Part shown: in pieces, positions 17,202-25,476 of the stretch
How positions within the stretch are numbered: the first letter of the stretch is position 1
How the letters are laid out: every line of letters starts with the position of its first letter
Source: Agarilytica sp033852165
Lineage (GTDB): Bacteria > Pseudomonadota > Gammaproteobacteria > Pseudomonadales > Cellvibrionaceae
Reading direction: 5' to 3'
Assembly (NCBI GenBank): GCA_033852165.1
Contig: JAWSUZ010000006.1
Location: 62,001-126,000 of the forward strand
DNA length: 64,000 nt
Notes under the pieces: model-generated
What the model saw: only the letters and a program-made list of their open reading frames with translations
Databases searched by the model: none
What the model was told of the DNA's origin: nothing
Made by a program: the position numbers and the translations under genes

Positions 17202-17552
17202 TTAAAACTCTAATCCGCCTTCACGTGCGGCGTCAGCAAGCGCTTTCACACGACCGTGATATTTATAACCACTGCGATCAAATGCTACTTGGGTTACCCC
17301 AGCATTTTTCGCACGTTCAGCAATTAACTTTCCAACCGCTTCCGCCGCTGAGATGTTTCCTGTTTTACCGCTACGTAAATCTTTGTCCAGCGTCGAGGCG
17401 CTAGCTACAACGTTACCACTTTCAGACGCGATAATTTGCGCATAAATATGCTGTGGCGTACGATTTACACAGAGACGAGTAACACGTAACTCGCTAAATT
17501 TAGCGCGTGATCGTTTTGCACGTCTTAGTCTCGATTGTTTTTTTGTGTTCAT
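17202..17552 (-). CDS. rplR: 50S ribosomal protein L18
   Basis: 5S rRNA-binding protein L18, 116 residues. It has the basic N-terminus KKQSRLRRAKRSRAKF, the core LCVNRTPQHIYAQII and the conserved end DRSGYKYHGRVKALADAARE. It works with L5 to anchor 5S rRNA in the central protuberance and is an spc operon member. Confidence 0.98.
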   Translation of the reverse strand: MNTKKQSRLRRAKRSRAKFSELRVTRLCVNRTPQHIYAQIIASESGNVVASASTLDKDLRSGKTGNISAAEAVGKLIAERAKNAGVTQVAFDRSGYKYHGRVKALADAAREGGLEF

Positions 17553-17599
17553 ATTTAGTATTACCTGATCCGAAAGTGAGCTTTCACTTTACCGACTAC

Positions 17600-18133
17600 T
17601 TATTTTTTCTTCGCATCTTTACGTCGAACATGCTCATCCGCATATCTCACGCCTTTGCCTTTATACGGCTCTGGCGGACGAAACGCTCGGATATTCGCCG
17701 CGGCTTGACCAAGCAACTGCTTGTCAGCACTCTTTAATACGATTTCAGTTTGGCTTGGGGTCTCTGCCGTAACGCCTTCAGGCAATACGTATTCTACAGG
17801 ATGAGAGAAACCCAAAGTCAAATTTAAAGTCTTTCCAGCTGCTTTAGCACGATAACCAACGCCATTAAGCTGTAACTTCTTCTCAAAACCTTTAGATACA
17901 CCCACTACCATGTTATTAACAAGTGCGCGAGTTGTACCAGCTAAGGCACTAGACTGCTTGCCGCCGCCTATTGGTGAGAAATGAAGCGTTTTATCTTCTT
18001 GTTTAACATCAACGTCGCTGTTAACAACTAGAGACAAGGTGCCCTTGGCTCCTTTAATAGTAATTTCTTTACCATTAAATTTGATGTCTACACCTGCGGG
18101 CAAATCAACAGGACTTCTTGCTATTCTAGACAT
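17600..18133 (-). CDS. rplF: 50S ribosomal protein L6
   Basis: L6, 177 residues, made of two related alpha/beta domains near the sarcin-ricin loop and factor-binding site. The start SRIARSPVDLPAGVDIKF, the middle QLNGVGYRAKAAGKTL and the end RPPEPYKGKGVRYADEHVRR are the family markers. It is encoded between rpsH and rplR. Confidence 0.98.
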   Translation of the reverse strand: MSRIARSPVDLPAGVDIKFNGKEITIKGAKGTLSLVVNSDVDVKQEDKTLHFSPIGGGKQSSALAGTTRALVNNMVVGVSKGFEKKLQLNGVGYRAKAAGKTLNLTLGFSHPVEYVLPEGVTAETPSQTEIVLKSADKQLLGQAAANIRAFRPPEPYKGKGVRYADEHVRRKDAKKK

Positions 18134-18169
18134 AATTAGCTACTCAATAAAAACTTGTCAATTTTGTTC

Positions 18170-18562
18170 TTAGAAAACGGTGCAAAGCACTTCGCCGCCA
18201 ACACCCGCGGTGCGTGCTGCTCGATCAGTCATCACGCCCTGGCTAGTTGAAACAATTGCTACACCTAGTCCTCCACGAACTGATGGAAGCTCGTCTTTGC
18301 CTGAATAAGCGCGTAGACCTGGTCGACTATAACGGTCGATTTCAGCAATTACTGGCTTGCCTTCGAAGTATTTAAGAGCAATAGTTAACTCTTTTTTAAC
18401 ACCGTCAGAAACTGTAACACTTTCAACGTAACCTTCGCTAACAAGCACATCGGCTACACTTTTTTTGATTTTTGAAGACGGCATAGTCACTTCGGTTTTA
18501 CCAACCATCTGTGCATTCCGAATTCGAGTTAGCATATCTGCTAATGGATCTTGCATACTCAT
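18170..18562 (-). CDS. rpsH: 30S ribosomal protein S8
   Basis: S8, 130 residues, a primary 16S rRNA binder. In E. coli it also represses the spc operon at the rplE site. The markers are QDPLADMLTRIRNAQ, PSSKIKKSVADVL and the C-terminal GLGVAIVSTSQGVMTDRAAR. It is encoded after rpsN as usual. Confidence 0.98.
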   Translation of the reverse strand: MSMQDPLADMLTRIRNAQMVGKTEVTMPSSKIKKSVADVLVSEGYVESVTVSDGVKKELTIALKYFEGKPVIAEIDRYSRPGLRAYSGKDELPSVRGGLGVAIVSTSQGVMTDRAARTAGVGGEVLCTVF

Positions 18563-18582
18563 AATTTTCTCCTACCTACGAT

Positions 18583-18888
18583 CTACCAGCTGGCTTTAAC
18601 TAGGCCTGGCACATCGCCACGCATAGCCGCTTCACGTAATTTATTTCGACACAAACCGAACTTACTATAAACACCGTGAGGACGACCTGTAATTCGGCAT
18701 CGATTGCGCTGACGCACAGGACTTGAATCTCTTGGCAATTTTTGCAATTTGATCATCGCTTCCCAAACTTGCTCATCCGATGAATCGGTACCGGTGATAA
18801 CTGCTTTAAGATCAGCACGTTTCTGTGCAAACTTTGCCACACTTTTCGCACGCTTAACTTCACGCGCAATCATTGATTTCTTAGCCAT
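18583..18888 (-). CDS. rpsN: 30S ribosomal protein S14
   Basis: S14 of the long, zinc-free type, 101 residues. The C-terminal block CRITGRPHGVYSKFGLCRN lacks the two CxxC pairs of the short form. The N-terminus is AKKSMIAREVKRAK. It completes head assembly next to S3 and S10. rplE ends 12 nt upstream. Confidence 0.98.
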   Translation of the reverse strand: MAKKSMIAREVKRAKSVAKFAQKRADLKAVITGTDSSDEQVWEAMIKLQKLPRDSSPVRQRNRCRITGRPHGVYSKFGLCRNKLREAAMRGDVPGLVKASW

Positions 18889-18899
18889 TCTGTTTAACC

Positions 18900-19439
18900 C
18901 TAACCTTTAAACGGGAAGTTAAATGCTTTCAACAGAGCACGACCTTCGTCATTGTTTTTTGCTGTTGTTGAAATACAAATATCGAGTCCGCGGATCTTAT
19001 CGATCTTGTCATAATCAATTTCAGGGAAAATGATCTGCTCAGTAACACCCATAGAGAAGTTACCACGTCCATCAAACTGCTTGGGGCTGATGCCACGGAA
19101 ATCACGAATACGAGGGATCGAAATATTAATCAAACGATCCAAAAACTCATACATTTTTTCGCGCCGAAGTGTCACTTTACAACCGATGGGCCAGTCCTCA
19201 CGAACCTTAAATCCAGCGATTGATTTACGTGCCTTGGTGATTACAGCCTTTTGGCCAGCAATCTTTTCCATGTCACCTACAGCGTGCTCAAGAACTTTTT
19301 TGTCCGCAAGCGCTTCACCAACACCCATGTTGATGGTGATTTTAGTTATGCGAGGAATTTCCATCACATTTTTAAGACCTAGCTCCTCTTTTATCTTCGG
19401 AGCTAGTTCTTTGTCGAAAATTTCTTTAAGCCTTGCCAT
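18900..19439 (-). CDS. rplE: 50S ribosomal protein L5
   Basis: 5S rRNA-binding L5, 179 residues, of the central protuberance. It contacts S13 and P-site tRNA. Conserved stretches are MEIPRITKITINMGVGEA, GQKAVITKARKSIAGFKVR and LINISIPRIRDFRGIS. In E. coli the spc operon is repressed by S8 near this start. The order rplN-rplX-rplE is standard. Confidence 0.98.
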   Translation of the reverse strand: MARLKEIFDKELAPKIKEELGLKNVMEIPRITKITINMGVGEALADKKVLEHAVGDMEKIAGQKAVITKARKSIAGFKVREDWPIGCKVTLRREKMYEFLDRLINISIPRIRDFRGISPKQFDGRGNFSMGVTEQIIFPEIDYDKIDKIRGLDICISTTAKNNDEGRALLKAFNFPFKG

Positions 19440-19487
19440 TTCTATTTACTCAACGTTGGCTGTTTAATAATGAAAAACCGTCGCGCT

Positions 19488-19805
19488 TTACGCGTCGATC
19501 GCTTCACCATTAGATTTAAACACTCTGATTTTTTTACCGTCTTCTAGCATTTTAAAGCCAACACGATCTGCTTTACTGCTTTGTGGATTAAAAATCGCCA
19601 CGTTTGAGACTTGAATCGGTGCTTCTTTCTCGATAATCCCACCAACAACACCCAAGTTTGGGTTCGGTTTTTGGTGCTTTTTGATCATCTGAATGCCACC
19701 GACAATCAAACGACCATCTTGCATGACACGGTTAACTTTACCGCGTTTGCCTTTGTCACGACCCGTAATAATAATCACTTCGTCGTCTTTTTTAATTTTA
19801 CGCAT
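19488..19805 (-). CDS. rplX: 50S ribosomal protein L24
   Basis: Early assembly initiator L24, 105 residues, with the KOW motif KKDDEVIIITGRDKGKRGKV at residues 5-24 and the loop HQKPNPNLGVVGGIIEKE. It sits at the peptide exit tunnel and is encoded between rplN and rplE. Confidence 0.98.
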   Translation of the reverse strand: MRKIKKDDEVIIITGRDKGKRGKVNRVMQDGRLIVGGIQMIKKHQKPNPNLGVVGGIIEKEAPIQVSNVAIFNPQSSKADRVGFKMLEDGKKIRVFKSNGEAIDA

Positions 19806-19838
19806 TATTCTATTCCTCTCGCCTAAGCTTATATCGCG

Positions 19839-20207
19839 TTAAAGCACTTCTGGCGCTAATGAAATAATTTTCATGAATTTTTCACTGCGAAGCTCACGAG
19901 TTACTGGACCAAAAATACGCGTACCTATCGGTGCTTCTTGTGCATTCAGTATTACGGCCGCATTATCGTCAAAACGGATAATTGAGCCATCTGGTCGTCG
20001 AACACCTTTGCGGGTACGAACAACAACTGCAGTCAGCACTTGACCTTTTTTAACTTTACCGCGGGGAATTGCTTCCTTTACGGTAACTTTAATAATATCG
20101 CCAATTCGGGCGTAGCGTCGATGTGAACCACCGAGTACTTTAATACACATAACACGACGTGCGCCGCTGTTATCAGCTACATCCAAATATGTTTGTGTTT
20201 GAATCAT
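19839..20207 (-). CDS. rplN: 50S ribosomal protein L14
   Basis: L14, 122 residues, a beta-barrel protein at the intersubunit face that also binds the silencing factor RsfS. The markers are MIQTQTYLDVADNSGARRV, VVVRTRKGVRRPDGS and RIFGPVTRELRSEKFMKI. In E. coli it is the first gene of the spc operon; here it follows rpsQ with a 36-nt spacer and no separate promoter was seen. Confidence 0.98.
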   Translation of the reverse strand: MIQTQTYLDVADNSGARRVMCIKVLGGSHRRYARIGDIIKVTVKEAIPRGKVKKGQVLTAVVVRTRKGVRRPDGSIIRFDDNAAVILNAQEAPIGTRIFGPVTRELRSEKFMKIISLAPEVL

Positions 20208-20243
20208 TGTCTATCTCCAAAACGTCTATCTGGGCATTCAGCA

Positions 20244-20510
20244 CTAAATTTGTGCTGCGCGCTCATCAATTTTTACCAAAGCCCAAGACTTTGTTTTAGA
20301 AAGCGGGCGAGACTCTGCGATAGTAACTGTATCGCCGATTTTACATTCGTTATTTTCATCATGAGCTTTCAATTTAGATGATTTGCTCAAGTACTTACCA
20401 TATATCGGATGTTTAACGCGACGCTCAATACGAACAGTAATTGACTTGTTCATTTTATCGCTAACAACCTTTCCTGTTAACGTACGTGCCGATTTTTCTT
20501 GCTCTGCCAT
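20244..20510 (-). CDS. rpsQ: 30S ribosomal protein S17
   Basis: Primary 16S rRNA-binding S17, 88 residues with an OB-fold (RTLTGKVVSDKMNKSITVRI, HPIYGKYLSKSSKLKAHDEN, IGDTVTIAESRPLSKTKSW). It is the last gene of the S10 operon segment, directly after rpmC. Confidence 0.98.
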   Translation of the reverse strand: MAEQEKSARTLTGKVVSDKMNKSITVRIERRVKHPIYGKYLSKSSKLKAHDENNECKIGDTVTIAESRPLSKTKSWALVKIDERAAQI

Positions 20511-20512
20511 GC

Positions 20513-20704
20513 TTAGTTACCCGCCTTTTGATTAAGCACAGTTTTAATACGTGCAATATTTCGTCGAGCTTGTTTTAACAAATGAGTTTCGTTTAGCTGT
20601 CCGGTTGACTTCTGCATGCGCAGTTTGAACTGCTCTTTAAGTTGACTTATCAACTCGGCATTCAACTGATCAACTGTTTTTTCGTTGAGTTCTTGCGCGT
20701 TCAT
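20513..20704 (-). CDS. rpmC: 50S ribosomal protein L29
   Basis: L29, 63 residues, an all-helical protein at the tunnel exit that helps dock trigger factor and SRP. ATG 20704 gives MNAQELNEKTVDQLN. This A is shared with the rplP stop (TGATG), implying translational coupling. A GTG one codon upstream is a less likely start. Marker: QLKEQFKLRMQKSTGQL. Confidence 0.97.
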   Translation of the reverse strand: MNAQELNEKTVDQLNAELISQLKEQFKLRMQKSTGQLNETHLLKQARRNIARIKTVLNQKAGN

Positions 20705-21117
20705 CACATCACCGACCGTTTAACAAATATTGTACCAACTGGGAGTTTCGCGGCACCCAAAGCAAATGCTTCTCTTGCCAATTCTTCTGAAACACCTTCC
20801 ATTTCATACAAAACTTTACCTGGCTGAACTTGGGCTACCCAATATTCAACATTACCCTTACCTTTACCCTGACGAACCTCAAGAGGCTTTTCAGTTATTG
20901 GCTTATCTGGAAACACTCTGATCCAAATTTTACCACCACGCTTAACGTGACGAGTAATCGCTCGACGAGCAGCTTCGATTTGACGGGCAGTAATACGACC
21001 CCGAGCAATCGACTTTAGGCCAAACTCTCCGAAACTGACTTTGGATCCACGATTTGCTAAACCGCGGTTCCGTCCTTTCATTTGTTTTCTGAACTTTGTT
21101 CGCTTTGGCTGAAGCAT
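20704..21117 (-). CDS. rplP: 50S ribosomal protein L16
   Basis: L16, 137 residues, at the A-site tRNA elbow and peptidyl-transferase region. Signatures are LQPKRTKFRKQMKGRNRG, GRITARQIEAARRAI, RVFPDKPITEKPLEVR and GKGKGNVEYWVAQVQPGKVL. It overlaps the rpmC start by one base. Confidence 0.98.
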   Translation of the reverse strand: MLQPKRTKFRKQMKGRNRGLANRGSKVSFGEFGLKSIARGRITARQIEAARRAITRHVKRGGKIWIRVFPDKPITEKPLEVRQGKGKGNVEYWVAQVQPGKVLYEMEGVSEELAREAFALGAAKLPVGTIFVKRSVM

Positions 21118-21203
21118 CTGTTTAACTCTTTAATACTATTCTTAAGAACTTTATATACGTTGCTTGTATTGCAACTTTCTAAGCATTTTCGAAATAACTT
21201 TTT

Positions 21204-21881
21204 CTATTTCGAAGATCTCTTTTTAGGCTGTGGCTTCTCAGCTTCCACAACGTCACCGATAACCTCACCTTTAAAGATCCAAACTTTCACACCAATAATT
21301 CCATAAGTGGTTGCTGCTTCGGCTGTCGAATAATCGATATCAGCACGAAGAGTGTGCAAAGGCACTCGACCTTCACGGTACCATTCAGAACGAGCAATCT
21401 CTGCACCGCCTAAACGACCACCTACTTGAACCTTCACACCTTGAGCACCTTGACGCATTGCGTTTTGAACCGCACGCTTCATGGCACGTCGAAACATTAC
21501 CCGACGTTCAAGTTGAGAAGAAACGCTCTGAGCAACCAACGCCGCATCTAAATCAGGCTTACGAATCTCTTCGATGTTGATATGAACCGCACAGCCCATT
21601 TGAGCGCTTAATGCTTTGCGTAGCTTTTCTACGTCTTCACCTTTTTTGCCGATCACAATACCAGGGCGAGCCGTATGTATAGTAATGCGTGCAGTATTAG
21701 CTGGACGTTCAATTTCGACGCGACTCACAGAAGCATTAGACAATGTCTTCTTAATGTAGCTACGAACCTTAAGATCGCAATTTAGCTTGTCCGCATAATC
21801 TGATTTTGATGCAAACCAAGTGGATGTATGCTTTGTTACGATCCCAAGACGAATCCCGGTTGGATGTACTTTCTGACCCAT
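21204..21881 (-). CDS. rpsC: 30S ribosomal protein S3
   Basis: S3, 225 residues, with a KH type II domain (RPGIVIGKKGEDVEKLR around residues 74-90) and a C-terminal S3 domain (GVKVQVGGRLGGAEIARSEW, GVKVWIFKGEV). It lines the mRNA entry tunnel with S4 and S5. The C-terminus is short and basic (KPQPKKRSSK). Confidence 0.98.
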   Translation of the reverse strand: MGQKVHPTGIRLGIVTKHTSTWFASKSDYADKLNCDLKVRSYIKKTLSNASVSRVEIERPANTARITIHTARPGIVIGKKGEDVEKLRKALSAQMGCAVHINIEEIRKPDLDAALVAQSVSSQLERRVMFRRAMKRAVQNAMRQGAQGVKVQVGGRLGGAEIARSEWYREGRVPLHTLRADIDYSTAEAATTYGIIGVKVWIFKGEVIGDVVEAEKPQPKKRSSK

Positions 21882-21892
21882 AAGTTAGCTCT

Positions 21893-22225
21893 CTACTCGT
21901 CCGCAACTTTAACTGTAATATGACATGTGCGTTTCAAGATTCGGTCTGCTCGACCTTTCGCACGTGGTCTAATACGTTTCAATGTTGTTCCTTCATCCAC
22001 AAAAATTGTGGACACCGTAAGCTCATCAACATCGGCACCGTCATTGTGCTCAGCATTTGCTATAGCTGATTCCAGTACCTTTTTGATTAAATCCGCGCCT
22101 TTTTTCTTGCTAAAAGCAAGAATATCTAACGCTTCTTCAACTGATTGTCCGCGGATTTGATCTGCGACCAATCTTACTTTTTGTGCGGAGATATTGGCTC
22201 CACGCATTTTAGCTGCTACTTCCAT
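21893..22225 (-). CDS. rplV: 50S ribosomal protein L22
   Basis: L22, 110 residues, whose beta-hairpin reaches into the exit tunnel (macrolide region). ATG 22225 starts MEVAAKMRGANISAQKVRLV, the family N-terminus. The open frame runs 16 codons further and would overlap rpsS, so the longer form is rejected. The tail RPRAKGRADRILKRTCHITV is conserved. Confidence 0.97.
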   Translation of the reverse strand: MEVAAKMRGANISAQKVRLVADQIRGQSVEEALDILAFSKKKGADLIKKVLESAIANAEHNDGADVDELTVSTIFVDEGTTLKRIRPRAKGRADRILKRTCHITVKVADE

Positions 22226-22238
22226 CGTCGCCCCACCC

Positions 22239-22514
22239 TTATCGCTTGGCTTTCTTGTCTGCGACGTGGCCACGGTACGTTCGCGTTACCGCAAACTCAC
22301 CCAATTTGTGACCAACCATCTCTTCGTTAACCAACACTGGTATGTGCTGACGACCATTGTGAACGGCGATCGTTAGACCAACCATTTCTGGCATTATCAT
22401 TGAACGACGCGACCAAGTTTTGATTGGTCTGCGATCATTCTTCTCTACGGCCGTGTCCACCTTCTTAAGTAAGTGATGGTCAACAAATGGGCCTTTCTTC
22501 AGTGAACGTGGCAC
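22239..22514 (-). CDS. rpsS: 30S ribosomal protein S19
   Basis: S19, 91 residues, in the 30S head with S13. The markers are PRSLKKGPFVDHHLLKKV, TWSRRSMIMPEMVGLTIAV and the end GEFAVTRTYRGHVADKKAKR. It is encoded between rplB and rplV. Confidence 0.98.
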   Translation of the reverse strand: MPRSLKKGPFVDHHLLKKVDTAVEKNDRRPIKTWSRRSMIMPEMVGLTIAVHNGRQHIPVLVNEEMVGHKLGEFAVTRTYRGHVADKKAKR

Positions 22515-22542
22515 TGTGATATCCTCTTGACTTAAGGGTCAG

Positions 22543-23370
22543 TTATTTTTTGTTACGACGACGAACAATCATATTGTCAGTCCGCTTATTCTTACGAGTT
22601 TTATAACCTTTGCTCGGTGTACCCCAAGGAGATACAGGATGACGACCACCCGAAGTACGACCTTCACCACCACCATGCGGGTGATCAACAGGGTTCATCG
22701 CAACACCACGAACAGTTGGTCGGATGCCTCTCCATCGAGAAGCTCCTGCTTTACCCAACGAACGCAAGCTATGTTCACTGTTAGAAACTTCACCAAGTGT
22801 CGCACGACATTCGGAAAGTACTTTCCGCATTTCACCGCTACGTAAACGTAACGTTGCATGTCGACCTTCTCGAGCAATAAGCTGTGCTGACGTTCCTGCA
22901 GAACGAGCGATTTGAGCTCCTTTACCAGGACGTAACTCAACACAGTGAACCAAACTACCGACAGGAATGTTCCGTAAAGGCAAAGCATTACCGGGTTTAA
23001 TCGGTGCAGCGTCTCCAGACTCAATCGTATCGCCAGCACTAACGCCTTTAGGTGCAATAATATAACGGCGCTCGCCGTCTAGATAACACACCAACGCGAT
23101 ATGGGCGCTTCGGTTTGGATCGTACTCTATAGTCTCTACTTTTGCTGGAATCGCATCTTTATTACGACGAAAATCGATAATACGATAATGCTGCTTGTGA
23201 CCACCGCCAATGTGACGAGTCGTTATACGACCAGCATTGTTACGACCACCAGTTTTAGATTTCTTTTCCAATAAAGGCGCGTAGGGATCACCTTTATGCA
23301 AACCCGGAGTGACTACCTTTACAACAAAGCGACGACCGGGTGAAGTAGGCTTACATTTTAGTAATGACAT
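22543..23370 (-). CDS. rplB: 50S ribosomal protein L2
   Basis: L2, 275 residues, essential for subunit joining and peptidyl transfer. The signatures KCKPTSPGRRFVVKVV, GGRNNAGRITTRHIGGGHK and the C-terminal catalytic-region block GVAMNPVDHPHGGGEGR (with its conserved His) are present, followed by a basic tail. It lies directly after rplW. Confidence 0.98.
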   Translation of the reverse strand: MSLLKCKPTSPGRRFVVKVVTPGLHKGDPYAPLLEKKSKTGGRNNAGRITTRHIGGGHKQHYRIIDFRRNKDAIPAKVETIEYDPNRSAHIALVCYLDGERRYIIAPKGVSAGDTIESGDAAPIKPGNALPLRNIPVGSLVHCVELRPGKGAQIARSAGTSAQLIAREGRHATLRLRSGEMRKVLSECRATLGEVSNSEHSLRSLGKAGASRWRGIRPTVRGVAMNPVDHPHGGGEGRTSGGRHPVSPWGTPSKGYKTRKNKRTDNMIVRRRNKK

Positions 23371-23381
23371 CTTATTACCCC

Positions 23382-23678
23382 TTATTCCGCAGTCGCAAAG
23401 TCAATTTCTTGACCCGCAGCCAATCGAACATACGCTTTTTTCCAGTCGTTACGACGACCAAGACCAAAACGCGTGCGTTTAGTTTTTCCTTTAACATTGA
23501 GAACGCGTACGTTATCAACTTTGACATCAAACATTTTCTCAACAGCGTCACGAATTTCTACTTTAGTAGCTGTTGTAACAACTTTGAAAACAACTTGATT
23601 TGATGTCTCGGAAGCCATTGTTGACTTCTCTGAAATCACCGGCGCTAAAACAATTTTATATAATCGCTCCTGATTCAT
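23382..23678 (-). CDS. rplW: 50S ribosomal protein L23
   Basis: L23, 98 residues, the main docking site for trigger factor and SRP at the tunnel exit. The markers are LYKIVLAPVISEKSTMA and VLNVKGKTKRTRFGLGRR. ATG 23678 overlaps the rplD stop by 4 nt (ATGA), a coupling arrangement. Confidence 0.98.
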   Translation of the reverse strand: MNQERLYKIVLAPVISEKSTMASETSNQVVFKVVTTATKVEIRDAVEKMFDVKVDNVRVLNVKGKTKRTRFGLGRRNDWKKAYVRLAAGQEIDFATAE

Positions 23679-24289
23679 ACCAGAGCCTCCTCAAGCTTTT
23701 TAAGCGCGGAAACAGTAACCAGCACTTTTTCTGCTCCAACAAGACTTACCGGATCGATACCAGCAACATCTCTCACATCAACCTTATGAAGGTTGCGCGA
23801 GGCCAAATACAAGTTTTCACTTACATCTTCAGTTACGATCAAGACATCGGAAATATCAAATTGAGCTAGCTTTGCAACCAAAGCTTTTGTTTTGGGTGCA
23901 TCTAAAGTGAACTCTTCTACAACAACCAAACGGTCTTGACGAGCTAACTCGGACAAAATGCAGCGTAAAGCTCCACGATACATTTTTTTATTTATTTTTT
24001 GCTCATGATCACGAGGCTTGGCAGCAAATGTAACACCACCTGCACGCCATATCGGACTACGAATAGTTCCGGCACGCGCACGACCCGTTCCTTTTTGACG
24101 CCAAGGCTTTTTGCCTCCGCCAGAAACTTCTGAACGTGTTTTCTGAGCTTTTGATCCCTGACGTGCCGCTGCCAAATGAGCAACGACTGCCTGATGAACC
24201 AAATCTTGATTGAATTCTTTACCGAAAGCAGCTTCTGATACGGCAACCGTACCATTTGCGCCCTGCGGTGTAGCAATACTTAATTCCAT
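23675..24289 (-). CDS. rplD: 50S ribosomal protein L4
   Basis: L4, 204 residues. In E. coli it also represses the S10 operon. The markers are NQDLVHQAVVAHLAAARQG, the tunnel loop KPWRQKGTGRARAGTIRSP and WRAGGVTFAAKPRDHEQKIN. Only ~70 nt separate the S10-operon promoter from rpsJ here, so the long E. coli L4 attenuation leader does not appear to be present. Confidence 0.98.
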   Translation of the reverse strand: MELSIATPQGANGTVAVSEAAFGKEFNQDLVHQAVVAHLAAARQGSKAQKTRSEVSGGGKKPWRQKGTGRARAGTIRSPIWRAGGVTFAAKPRDHEQKINKKMYRGALRCILSELARQDRLVVVEEFTLDAPKTKALVAKLAQFDISDVLIVTEDVSENLYLASRNLHKVDVRDVAGIDPVSLVGAEKVLVTVSALKKLEEALV

Positions 24290-24307
24290 GGTCGACTCCT
24301 AGGAAAC

Positions 24308-24949
24308 TTAACCGTTATGACGCTTTTTAACAGCGGGACGAACAATAACGTCACCACCTGGAGCACCAGCAACGGCACCCTTTATAAGAATCAAATTACG
24401 CTCAACATCGACTTTCACAACTTCTAAATTTTGAGTAGTGACTCGTGCGGCGCCCATATGACCAGCCATTTTTTTCCCCTTGAATACACGACCAGGGGTC
24501 TGGCACTGACCAATCGAACCAGGAGCACGATGAGATAGGGAGTTACCATGGGTAGCGTCTTGCATCTGGAAATTCCAGCGCTTCACAGCACCCTGAAAAC
24601 CTTTACCTTTGGATGTCCCGGTAACGTCAACCATCTGACCAACCTCGAACAACTCAACCGTAATTTCTGAACCGACTTTATACTCTTCGCCTTCAACGCG
24701 AAACTCCCAAAGACCACGACCTGACTCAGCTTCCGCTTTCGCAAAATGCCCTTTTTCAGATTTCGTAAGTCGTGAAGCTCGCTTCTCTCCGGTAGTCACT
24801 TGGACTGCGGAGTAGCCATCAGATTCTATGCTTTTGACCTGAGTAACACGATTCGGAGAAACCTCCAAAACAGTTACCGGTATAGATATGCCTTCGTCAG
24901 TAAAAATACGGGTCATACCGCTTTTACGACCGACTATTCCAATTGTCAT
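24308..24949 (-). CDS. rplC: 50S ribosomal protein L3
   Basis: L3, 213 residues, one of the assembly-initiator proteins reaching the peptidyl-transferase centre. ATG 24949 gives MTIGIVGRKSGMTRIF, the conserved start, with AGAGG 6 nt before it. The frame remains open to 25009. The loop MQDATHGNSLSHRAPGSIGQ contains the Gln that is methylated by PrmB in E. coli. Confidence 0.97.
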   Translation of the reverse strand: MTIGIVGRKSGMTRIFTDEGISIPVTVLEVSPNRVTQVKSIESDGYSAVQVTTGEKRASRLTKSEKGHFAKAEAESGRGLWEFRVEGEEYKVGSEITVELFEVGQMVDVTGTSKGKGFQGAVKRWNFQMQDATHGNSLSHRAPGSIGQCQTPGRVFKGKKMAGHMGAARVTTQNLEVVKVDVERNLILIKGAVAGAPGGDVIVRPAVKKRHNG

Positions 24950-25058
24950 CATTAACCTCTCAGTGTACGGGGCTTTCCCCCATACTTGGGACCCGCTATG
25001 GCCGCCCATTTCAGAGCGTTACACAAACCGGAAAAAATTCCGGCTGTGATCTGAAGCC

Positions 25059-25370
25059 TTAGCCCAGACTAATTTGAACTTCGACGCCAGCTGCTAAATC
25101 CAGCTTCATCAAAGCATCAACAGTTTTCTCAGTAGGCTCGATAATATCGAGCAAACGCTTATACGTACGAATTTCATATTGATCGCGCGCATCTTTATTT
25201 ACATGCGGCGAAACCAAAATAGTGAAGCGCTCTTTACGAGTAGGAAGAGGAATAGGACCCCTTACCTGTGCACCGGTACGCTTAGCGGTATCAACAATTT
25301 CCAACGTCGAAGCGTCAATCAACTTGTGATCAAAGGCTTTCAAACGAATTCGAATGCGCTGATTCTGCAT
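25059..25370 (-). CDS. rpsJ: 30S ribosomal protein S10 (NusE)
   Basis: S10, 103 residues, a 30S head protein that doubles as NusE: bound to NusB in antitermination, and to the NusG C-terminal domain in transcription-translation coupling. ATG 25370 gives MQNQRIRIRLKAFDHKLID; a GTG three codons up is unlikely. The core GPIPLPTRKERFTILVSPHV is intact. It is the first gene of the supercluster, ~70 nt after a consensus promoter. Confidence 0.98.
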   Translation of the reverse strand: MQNQRIRIRLKAFDHKLIDASTLEIVDTAKRTGAQVRGPIPLPTRKERFTILVSPHVNKDARDQYEIRTYKRLLDIIEPTEKTVDALMKLDLAAGVEVQISLG

Positions 25371-25447
25371 CTGAACCAAACTCCAAATCTTTTTAAAGAA
25401 CTATTACCGAGATTCTCGCAAGTAGACTCCCGGCAAAACGAGGGCGC

Positions 25448-25476
25448 ATTCTAAGGTCACCACCACAAGCTGTCAA
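25448..25476 (-). promoter_or_regulatory. S10-operon sigma-70 promoter
   Basis: On the minus strand there is a perfect -35 TTGACA (25471-25476), a 17-nt spacer and a -10 TAGAAT (25448-25453). A GC-rich discriminator GCGCCC follows immediately. That discriminator is typical of stringently controlled (ppGpp/DksA) ribosomal promoters. Confidence 0.88.

Noticed and set aside
22226..22273. Longer L22 starting at 22273
   Set aside because: It would overlap rpsS and add residues absent from L22 homologs; ATG 22225 has a suitable purine-rich site before it.
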